Source of the DNA: DASWVC01 sp036401335
GTDB taxonomy: Bacteria; Verrucomicrobiota; Verrucomicrobiia; Chthoniobacterales; JAFAMB01
Length of the DNA: 5,169 nucleotides
Reading direction: 5' to 3'
NCBI GenBank assembly: GCA_036401335.1
Contig: DASWVC010000285.1
Span: 1 to 5,169 of the forward strand
Below, piece after piece: positions 1 to 4,910 of this stretch (position 1 is its first letter; every line of letters starts with the position of its first letter). A program made the translations under genes and the position numbers. Under the pieces are notes generated by a model, which saw nothing but the letters and a program-made list of their open reading frames with translations, ran no database searches and was not told where the DNA came from.

Positions 1-1
1 G

Positions 2-1516
2 ATCGGCAAGGCATTTGGTGGCGTGGCTGCGTTGGATCACGTCGATTTTTCTGTGCGAAAAGGCGAAATCCACGCGCTTCTGGGTGGAAATGGAGCCGGG
101 AAATCGACGGTGCTCAAAATGCTCTCTGGAGTGCACAAACCGGACAAGGGCGAGATCTGGATCAACGGATCCAAGCTCGAAGAACATAATCCGGAGGCGG
201 CGCGCCGGTTGGGCATTGCCATGATCTTTCAGGAGATGAGTCTGATTCCCTCCCTGACCGTTGCGCAAAACATTTTTTTAACGCGCGAGCCGAAGGGTGT
301 GGCAGGCATGCTGAACGACCGTGCCGCCTTAAAAGAAGCACGCGTGCTCCTCGAAAAGATCGGGGTTGACCTCGACCCGCGACGGCGGGTGGACGGCCTC
401 AGTGCCGGCCAACGGCAGCTTACCGAGATTGCGAAAGCCCTTTCCCAACAGGCAAGCGTGCTCATCATGGATGAGCCGACGTCGACCCTGAGTTCGACCG
501 AAATCGATCACCTGTTTGGATTTCTCGACCGGCTGAAGCAATCCCATGCCTCAATCATCTATGTTTCGCACCGCATGGAGGAGATCCGACGGATTGCGGA
601 TCGGGTGACGGTTATCCGCAATGGGCGGAACGTCATGACGAAAGCCGTCCCCGAAACCACGCTTGATGCCATCGTCGAGGAGATCGTCGGGCGGCGGGTA
701 GGCGCGTTCGAGCGACGGCCGCGGACAACCAAGCCGGGGGCGGAGGTTTTACGCTGTGTGAACCTTACGGCCAAGCCCCGTCCAACTGAGGCCAGCCTGA
801 CGGTTCGTGCAGGCGAGATCGTGGGGATTGCGGGCTTGATGGGAAGCGGACGGACCTCGCTGGCAAAGTCGGTCTTTGGACTCCAACCGATCACGGCCGG
901 TGAAATCCGCCTCAAAGAGAAAGTCGTAAAGATCAGCACGTCGCCGGACGCCATTAAAGCGGGTATTGCAATGATTCCGGAAGATCGTCTCACGCAGGGT
1001 TTAGTGCTCCAGCACAGCGTCGCTGACAACATGACTTTGCCGTTGATCGACCGAAATTCTCGCCTTGGGTTTGTGGACGCCGCCAAAGAGAAAGCCGTTG
1101 TAGAACGGTACATCGCGCAACTGCGGGTCAAGACGGCCTCCCCGCAGAAAGCAGTGCGTACACTCTCGGGCGGCAACGCCCAAAAGGTCGTGTTGGCGAA
1201 ATGGCTGGCAACGGACCCGCTGCTGCTGATTTTGGACGAACCGACGGCGGGTGTGGATATTGGAAGTAAAACGGAGATCGTGGCGATCGTGCGTGAATTC
1301 GCCGACCGCGGCAGAGGCGTCCTGGTCATATCGTCCGAACCCGCCGAGCTTCTCGCGCTGAGTGATCGGATTTTACTTATGGCAGGGGGCCGGATCGTTG
1401 GAGAGATAAGTTCAGAAGAGATTGAAAGCTGGGCTGCTAATTCAACCGACACCGCCCATAGAATCAGTTTGATGGAGAACGGCCTGCAGGTGGCAATCCA
1501 GAAGGTGAATGCATGA
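2..1516 (+). CDS. Sugar ABC transporter ATP-binding protein, CUT2 (RbsA/MglA/XylG) type, 5'-partial
   Basis: Cytoplasmic double-ATPase subunit that powers import of a monosaccharide through the adjacent permease. The frame is open to the left edge. The visible start, IGKAFGGVAALDHV, matches the family's usual N-terminal strand, so the real start lies roughly 10 codons before the window and the GTG at 23 is not it. Counting the codon at base 2 as residue 1, domain 1 has Walker A GGNGAGKST (28-36), Q-loop FQEM (76-79), signature LSAGQ (133-137), Walker B LIMDEP (154-159) and switch His in YVSHR (190). Domain 2 has the degenerate Walker A GLMGSGRTSL (278-287, Lys replaced by Arg), PEDR (326-329), signature LSGGN (388-392), Walker B LILDEP (409-414) and VISSE with no switch His. 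Both domain-2 changes are normal for this family. The 504 visible residues are close to the usual length of about 500. The second Walker A position is Gly rather than the usual Glu (GENGAGKST). Family assignment is firm; the sugar is unknown. Confidence 0.96.
   Translation: MGKAFGGVAALDHVDFSVRKGEIHALLGGNGAGKSTVLKMLSGVHKPDKGEIWINGSKLEEHNPEAARRLGIAMIFQEMSLIPSLTVAQNIFLTREPKGVAGMLNDRAALKEARVLLEKIGVDLDPRRRVDGLSAGQRQLTEIAKALSQQASVLIMDEPTSTLSSTEIDHLFGFLDRLKQSHASIIYVSHRMEEIRRIADRVTVIRNGRNVMTKAVPETTLDAIVEEIVGRRVGAFERRPRTTKPGAEVLRCVNLTAKPRPTEASLTVRAGEIVGIAGLMGSGRTSLAKSVFGLQPITAGEIRLKEKVVKISTSPDAIKAGIAMIPEDRLTQGLVLQHSVADNMTLPLIDRNSRLGFVDAAKEKAVVERYIAQLRVKTASPQKAVRTLSGGNAQKVVLAKWLATDPLLLILDEPTAGVDIGSKTEIVAIVREFADRGRGVLVISSEPAELLALSDRILLMAGGRIVGEISSEEIESWAANSTDTAHRISLMENGLQVAIQKVNA
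1503..1508 (+). promoter_or_regulatory. Ribosome binding site of the permease gene, inside the ATPase gene
   Basis: AGGTGA lies 4 bases before the ATG at 1513 and matches the 3' part of the extended Shine-Dalgarno sequence. The upstream stop TGA (1514-1516) overlaps this ATG as ATGA. The arrangement implies translational coupling between ATPase and permease and fixes the permease start. Confidence 0.7.
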
Positions 1517-2490
1517 GTACAGCATTGGAAGCTGCCAAAGCGAGACCCGACACCCTTGCCAGCCGCCTGAAAGAGGACTGGCGGCAGTACGTCATTTATG
1601 CGGGATTCGTGATCATTTTCATCTTCTTTTCGGCAACCCTAAATGAACAAGGCTTTCTTGACCCGAATAACCTGCTGAACATCGTTCGCCAGACCGCCAT
1701 GATCGCGATCATGGCCGTGGGCATGACGTTTGTGTTGTCCGCAGGCGAAATCGACTTGTCCATCGGGGCGGTCGCGGGACTGACCTCCGTGACCGCGGCC
1801 TTTGCCATTGCGAGATTTGGTCTGATTGGAGGTATCTGCGGGGGGCTTCTCACCGGGATCATCATCGGCTTGATCAACGGGTTGCTGACAACCAGGGTGG
1901 GCATTCCTTCCTTTTTGGTAACCCTCGCCATGATGGGAATAGCCAGGGGAACCGCCATGTGGGTTAGCAAGACCGCTGCGATACCCATTCTCGACAAAAC
2001 TTACTTTTTCACCTTCGGATCCGGAAATGTTGGTCCGGTGCCGGTACTGTTAATCTGGGCGCTGATCGCGGCCGTGGCGGGCCACATTGCTTTGCGTAAA
2101 ACCAGCTTTGGACGGAAGACGCTGGCGACGGGTGGAAGTGAGACGGCCTCCAGGTTTACCGGCATCAAGACGCATGACATCAAAATGCAGGTGCTGATTA
2201 TCTCCAGTCTCACGGCGGCTTTCGCCGGGATGCTGTACGCCGGACGTTTGCGTTCCGGCCGTTTCCAACTTGGGGACGGTGATGAACTCTCGGTGATCGC
2301 CGCGGCTGTGCTTGGGGGCACAAGTTTGTTTGGAGGTTTCGGTTCGGTGCTCGGATCCATCATGGGCGCGCTCATGATCGGTTTGATCAACAACGGTCTT
2401 ATTCTGATGGGTCTTGAGTTTAGCCAGCAGCTCATTGCCCGTGGGATAATCATTTTGCTGGCGGTGACCGTGGCGAGGTCGCGGAAGTGA
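1513..2490 (+). CDS. Sugar ABC transporter permease, CUT2 (RbsC) family
   Basis: Inner-membrane permease of 325 residues, the expected size for RbsC-like subunits, which normally act as a homodimer with the double ATPase. A short hydrophilic cytoplasmic N-terminus (1-24) is followed by a first membrane segment (about 27-42). Later hydrophobic segments are at about 60-76, 83-101, 104-123, 130-147, 176-195, 226-243, 259-300 (probably two segments) and 306-321. Family landmarks are GEIDLSIGAVAGL (78-90), GIPSFLVTLAMMGIARG (130-146), TSFGRKTLATGG (197-208) with SRFTGI (213-218), and LSVIAAAVLGGTSLFGG (259-275). TSFGRKTLATGG to SRFTGI is the cytoplasmic loop thought to contact the ATPase. The start is set by the 4-base overlap with the ATPase stop and the upstream AGGTGA. 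CUT2 systems import pentoses, hexoses and related compounds such as autoinducer-2. The neighbouring ketose epimerase favours a ketohexose or related sugar, but that is inference. Confidence 0.96.
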   Translation: MSTALEAAKARPDTLASRLKEDWRQYVIYAGFVIIFIFFSATLNEQGFLDPNNLLNIVRQTAMIAIMAVGMTFVLSAGEIDLSIGAVAGLTSVTAAFAIARFGLIGGICGGLLTGIIIGLINGLLTTRVGIPSFLVTLAMMGIARGTAMWVSKTAAIPILDKTYFFTFGSGNVGPVPVLLIWALIAAVAGHIALRKTSFGRKTLATGGSETASRFTGIKTHDIKMQVLIISSLTAAFAGMLYAGRLRSGRFQLGDGDELSVIAAAVLGGTSLFGGFGSVLGSIMGALMIGLINNGLILMGLEFSQQLIARGIIILLAVTVARSRK

Positions 2491-2498
2491 GGCCACGA

Positions 2499-2518
2499 CG
2501 GGTCTTTTTCGTGACCCG
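2499..2518 (+). other. Stem-loop just after the permease stop
   Basis: CGGGTC (2499-2504) pairs perfectly with GACCCG (2513-2518) around an 8-base loop containing five Ts. It begins 8 bases after the permease stop. No T-run follows the 3' arm, so it is not a textbook intrinsic terminator. It could protect or attenuate the transporter transcript. An overlapping alternative, CACGA (2494-2498) with TCGTG (2509-2513), excludes it. Function is uncertain. Confidence 0.35.
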
Positions 2519-2524
2519 GGTAAC
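2511..2524 (+). promoter_or_regulatory. Operator-like imperfect palindrome
   Basis: GTGACCCGGGTAAC reads the same on both strands except for one mismatched pair, with a central CG. LacI-family sugar regulators usually bind even-length palindromes centred on CG. The reverse complement, GTTACCCGGGTCAC, resembles the gluconate-repressor type of site. Its place between a sugar transporter and a sugar epimerase fits, but no regulator gene is visible and no convincing promoter could be placed beside it. Confidence 0.3.
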
Positions 2525-2623
2525 GGCGTGCCGGCGCAATGGCACTACAGGTAAGGGGGAATCAACCTGGCCATTCAGCGTTGGAACCGCTAAGAGACGT
2601 ACAAGTTAAAGGCGATCAAGAAA

Positions 2624-2639
2624 CGGATCCCGTGATCCG
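2624..2639 (+). promoter_or_regulatory. Perfect 6-bp inverted repeat in the epimerase leader
   Basis: CGGATC-CCGT-GATCCG forms a perfect 6-bp stem with a 4-base loop and ends 13 bases before the epimerase ATG. As RNA it would sit immediately upstream of the weak AGGT ribosome-binding element (2644-2647) and could affect translation. As DNA it could be a protein-binding site. No specific regulator is recognised. Confidence 0.3.
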
Positions 2640-2652
2640 GCATAGGTATAAA

Positions 2653-3498
2653 ATGAAAATTGGCGCAAGCACTTTCATCTGGGTTTCCCCCTTTTCCAGC
2701 GCCACGCTGGACTTGGCGGAAAAAGCTCGGAGCATGGGGTTCGATATCCTTGAGATTTGTGTTGAGGACCCCAAGACCATCGATCCGAAAGCCATCCTTC
2801 CAAGCTTGGAAGCGGCCGGGGTTGAAGCGACCATTTGTGGCGCTTTCGGTCCTGACCGCGACGCGAGTTCGGATGACCCGGCGGTCCGGAAGCAAGGGGT
2901 AGAATACATTAAAACGTGCACCGACTTCGCCCAGGCGCTGCGAGCTCCCGTCTTTGCGGGCCCGATGTATTCCGCAGTTGGCAAAACCAGGTTGCTCTCC
3001 AAAGACGAGAAGGCCAAACAATGGACCCTTGCGACGGAAAGCCTTCAGATCGCAGCCGATTACGCCGGTGAACGCAACGTTAAACTGGCCATTGAACCCT
3101 TGAACCGGTTCGAGACGGATTTGATCAACACCGTTGAGCAAGGCCTTGAGCTGGTTGACCGAATCGGCAGGCCGAATGTCGGCCTGCTCCTGGACACGTT
3201 CCACATGAACGTTGAAGAGAAGGACATGGGCGCCGCAATCCGGAAGGCCGGGCCCCGCATCTTCCACTTTCACACCTGCGAGAACGACCGGGGAACGCCC
3301 GGCACCGGACTCGTGCAATGGACGGTCGTGAGGGACGCACTCAAAGACGCGGGGTACAAAGGGCCGGTGGTGATCGAGGCGTTCAACAGCGACATCAAGG
3401 AAATCGCGCGGGCGGTGGCTTTGTGGCGTCCCTTGGCGGCAAGCCCGGATGCACTCGCCCAGGAAGGCGTTCAATTCCTCAGGCAGCTCTTTGCCTGA
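2653..3498 (+). CDS. Ketose 3-epimerase, D-tagatose/D-psicose 3-epimerase family
   Basis: A 281-residue cytoplasmic TIM-barrel enzyme (AP endonuclease 2 / xylose isomerase-like superfamily) predicted to interconvert ketoses at C3 using a divalent metal, usually Mn or Co. Metal ligands are E148 (IEPLNRFE), D181 (LLDTFHMN), H207 (HFHTCENDRG) and E242 (VVIEAF). E148 and E242 are also the catalytic pair. E154, H184 and R213 match the substrate-contacting residues. All seven are offset by exactly four from the numbering I recall for the Pseudomonas cichorii enzyme (E152, D185, H211, E246; E158, H188, R217). The ATG at 2653 gives the family-typical start MKIGASTFIW; the in-frame ATG at 2539 would add 38 residues of unrelated sequence. 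The ribosome-binding site is weak (AGGT, 5 bases upstream). The gene lies 162 bases after the permease and probably acts on the imported sugar. Exact substrate (allulose, tagatose, a pentulose or erythrulose) cannot be read from sequence. Confidence 0.93.
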   Translation: MKIGASTFIWVSPFSSATLDLAEKARSMGFDILEICVEDPKTIDPKAILPSLEAAGVEATICGAFGPDRDASSDDPAVRKQGVEYIKTCTDFAQALRAPVFAGPMYSAVGKTRLLSKDEKAKQWTLATESLQIAADYAGERNVKLAIEPLNRFETDLINTVEQGLELVDRIGRPNVGLLLDTFHMNVEEKDMGAAIRKAGPRIFHFHTCENDRGTPGTGLVQWTVVRDALKDAGYKGPVVIEAFNSDIKEIARAVALWRPLAASPDALAQEGVQFLRQLFA

Positions 3499-3504
3499 GT
3501 CCTT

Positions 3505-3600
3505 GGCCGTGGACACGGCACCCATGGACGCAGGTTACCGGGAAGCAGGTGGGCGGAGGTAATCGCCTGCACCTGCCGCTCCACGGCCGCCTCGCTTTTT
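3505..3600 (+). terminator. Nested inverted-repeat structure downstream of the epimerase, possible terminator
   Basis: Outer arms GGCCGTGGA (3505-3513) and TCCACGGCC (3580-3588) pair perfectly over 9 bp. Inside, GCAGGTG (3545-3551) pairs with CACCTGC (3570-3576) and, after a 2-base bulge, GGCG (3552-3555) pairs with CGCC (3564-3567). Five Ts follow at 3596-3600. The outer 5' arm can instead pair locally with ACGGC (3515-3519). It starts 6 bases after the epimerase stop, so a transcription end is the simplest reading. The 7-base spacer before the T-run and the large outer loop are not canonical. Confidence 0.4.
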
Positions 3601-3685
3601 GTCATGTGCTGAGAGGACCTCTGCCCGAGGTCACGAAGGGCGTCGCAGCGCTGACGCGGCAGGTCGCGGGGCGGAGGAACCGTAA

Positions 3686-3711
3686 ACGGGGTGTGTTCCC
3701 CGTGTCCTTTT
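3686..3711 (+). terminator. Possible intrinsic terminator
   Basis: ACGGGG (3686-3691) pairs perfectly with CCCCGT (3698-3703) around a 6-base loop. GTCC and then TTTT (3708-3711) follow. The stem is GC-rich but short, and the T-run is brief and offset by four bases, so support is moderate. It would end transcripts reading out of the epimerase gene before the PNPOx-fold gene. Confidence 0.4.
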
Positions 3712-3941
3712 GTCCGCTCATTGGCCGGTCGCATCCCGGAATAGGCTTTCGCCTGAAACGAATTTCTTTTTGACGTCACCCCGGTCAGTGTTGAATGGAA
3801 CAACATCATGGGTGCTGGCACCGTGGTGGTCTTTCCCGTTTCGCTCGGAGCACCGGCCGCGCAACGCTACCTTAGGCGCGCCCTGACGTTGGGAGTAGTT
3901 GAACAACGGGCAGCCCGGCCAGATAAGCCGCCTCCACAATC

Positions 3942-4490
3942 ATGGCTAAAAAGTACGAACTGATAGATGAGTCGATCCAGCGTTGGATCGCGAAACAGAA
4001 AGTTTTCTTTGTCGCAACCGCTCCGCTTGCGGAAGACGGGCACGTCAACTGCTCGCCAAAGGACGGTGGATCCATCCGCGTGGCGGGCGAGAGGAGGCTT
4101 GTGTACCTCGACCTTATCGGCAGCGGGGTGGAGACAATTGCTCACCTGCGGGAGAACGGTCGCATCGTAATTATGATGTGCGCGTTCGACGGTCCGCCCC
4201 GAATCATGCGGTTTCACGGCCGGGGAGAAGTGATCGAGAAAACCCATCCCGACTTCAAGAAGTTGGTTCCGCTGTTTGATCCGGAGGTAGGAATTCGCTC
4301 TTTTATCCGGATTCACCTGGACCGAATTTCGGATTCATGCGGGTTCGGCGTTCCCGAGATGGAATTTAAGCGCGACCGGAAACAGCTGCGCGCCCACAAC
4401 CAGCGCAGTGGTGAAGACAAGCTTGCCGATTACAAAATCGCCCACAACCTTAAATCCACCGACGGATTACCGGGCGTGACAGTCCGTTAA
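3942..4490 (+). CDS. Pyridoxamine 5'-phosphate oxidase-fold (FMN-binding split-barrel) family protein
   Basis: A 182-residue predicted cytoplasmic protein of the PNPOx-like split-barrel group, which usually binds FMN (sometimes F420 or heme) and is often a homodimer. The N-terminal barrel shows FFVATAPLAEDGHVNCSPK (22-40), then VYLDLIGSGVETIAHLREN (54-72), IVIMMCAFDGPPRIMRFHG (75-93) and the C-terminal ISDSCGFGVPEMEF (129-142). The conserved tail KSTDGLPG (171-178) is present. These blocks are typical of uncharacterised single-domain members, which are distinct from true PdxH, so no reaction is assigned. The start is firm: a TAA stop (3924-3926) lies in frame just upstream and no other start is possible. 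There is no purine-rich ribosome-binding site; the leader instead carries CCTCC at 3931-3935. Long gaps on both sides suggest it is transcribed alone. No evident link to the sugar genes. Confidence 0.9.
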   Translation: MAKKYELIDESIQRWIAKQKVFFVATAPLAEDGHVNCSPKDGGSIRVAGERRLVYLDLIGSGVETIAHLRENGRIVIMMCAFDGPPRIMRFHGRGEVIEKTHPDFKKLVPLFDPEVGIRSFIRIHLDRISDSCGFGVPEMEFKRDRKQLRAHNQRSGEDKLADYKIAHNLKSTDGLPGVTVR

Positions 4491-4910
4491 GGGCTGCCAA
4501 GTTGCGTCCTGATGTGCTCAGGGTGAGGAAGACCCAATAAAATACGCCCATAACAGATGCGACCGGCGATAATCGACTGAAGTACCGCGGACGCCCCCCG
4601 GAGCTACCTCGCCGATGCGAGCCGTTGTTGCGTGAAGCATCGAGCTAAGAAGTTTTTGCAACGCTTCCTTTATTGTGACGGCGGGCATCTTCGTGAATAA
4701 AGCATAACCCGACGTTTTATGGAGTTAAATCCATGAGAGCAGCGAGGCGTCTTACATGCCCAGTGCTGGAGGTGGTTGCAAGTTTCGTAGGGCCAGGTAA
4801 GGGCCGATCTGCTCAGCCGACGAACACCTCCCACCCGAAAGCCGATAAGGCACGCCACAAATACGCGAGCGGCTGGGGCAGACCGAAAGATGAAACGAGG
4901 CCACCCATTT
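4491..4910 (+). other. 420-base non-coding gap before the dehydrogenase
   Basis: No gene is recognised. It contains overlapping short inverted repeats around 4613-4667, an AT-rich palindrome at 4719-4734, and a longer foldable leader at 4767-4832. A 68-codon frame (4733-4939) has a GGAG element 8 bases before its ATG, but its product (start MRAARRLTCPVLEVV) has no recognisable feature and it overlaps the dehydrogenase start in another frame, so I do not call it a gene. No terminator with a T-run was found after the PNPOx-fold gene; GGGT (4521-4524) with ACCC (4532-4535) is the only nearby stem and is weak. No sound promoter was identified. Confidence 0.5.
4767..4832 (+). promoter_or_regulatory. 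Foldable leader upstream of the dehydrogenase
   Basis: TGGAGGTG (4767-4774) pairs perfectly with CACCTCCA (4825-4832). After a 9-base bulge on the 5' side, TTCGT (4784-4788) pairs with ACGAA (4820-4824), which is directly contiguous with the other 3' arm. That gives 13 bp in two stacked blocks about 80 bases before the dehydrogenase ATG. It matches no riboswitch class I recognise. It could be a leader RNA element or a chance fold. Confidence 0.3.

Larger units (their letters stand above)
3499..3941 (+). other. 443-base non-coding gap between epimerase and PNPOx-fold gene
   Basis: No open frame here has recognisable protein features; frames crossing it on either strand are rich in Arg, Pro and Gly and look like chance. 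It holds the nested inverted repeats at 3505-3600 and a terminator-like hairpin at 3686-3711, plus small stems at 3616-3632 (GACCTC/GAGGTC) and 3743-3754 (AGGC/GCCT, followed by a T-rich stretch 3763-3771). A palindrome TGACGTCA lies at 3771-3778. No clear sigma-70 promoter was found for the downstream gene: TTGACG at 3770 is a fair -35 but has no acceptable -10 at 16-18 bases. Confidence 0.6.

Noticed and set aside
559..1452. Long reverse-strand open frame (297 codons) opposite the ABC ATPase
   Set aside because: It is a low-complexity Ser/Arg/Thr-rich shadow of the well-conserved ATPase on the other strand.
23..1516. GTG at 23 as the true start of the ABC ATPase
   Set aside because: The frame stays open to base 2 and the upstream residues IGKAFGG are the conserved N-terminal strand of the family, so the gene begins before the window.
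2581..2610. TTGGAA...GTTAAA as a promoter for the epimerase
   Set aside because: The -10 candidate matches the consensus at only about three of six positions; too weak to annotate.
2539..2652. N-terminal extension of the epimerase from the ATG at 2539
   Set aside because: The 38 added residues resemble nothing in the family. The ATG at 2653 gives the standard MKIGASTFIW start, and the hairpin at 2624-2639 lies in this leader.
2590..3525. Reverse-strand frame of 311 codons opposite the epimerase
   Set aside because: It covers almost exactly the epimerase, whose catalytic residues are all intact on the + strand, and shows no domain features of its own.
3318..3773. 151-codon + strand frame from inside the epimerase into the following gap
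   Set aside because: The product is rich in Gly, Arg and Pro with no domain, it overlaps a real gene out of frame, and it crosses the terminator-like structures.
3771..3778. TGACGTCA palindrome as a regulator site
   Set aside because: An isolated perfect 8-mer palindrome is expected by chance often enough, and no matching bacterial regulator or second copy is visible.
3471..3939. Reverse-strand frames of 116 and 73 codons in the gap after the epimerase
   Set aside because: No recognisable protein features and no convincing ribosome-binding site; considered as possible small genes but unsupported.
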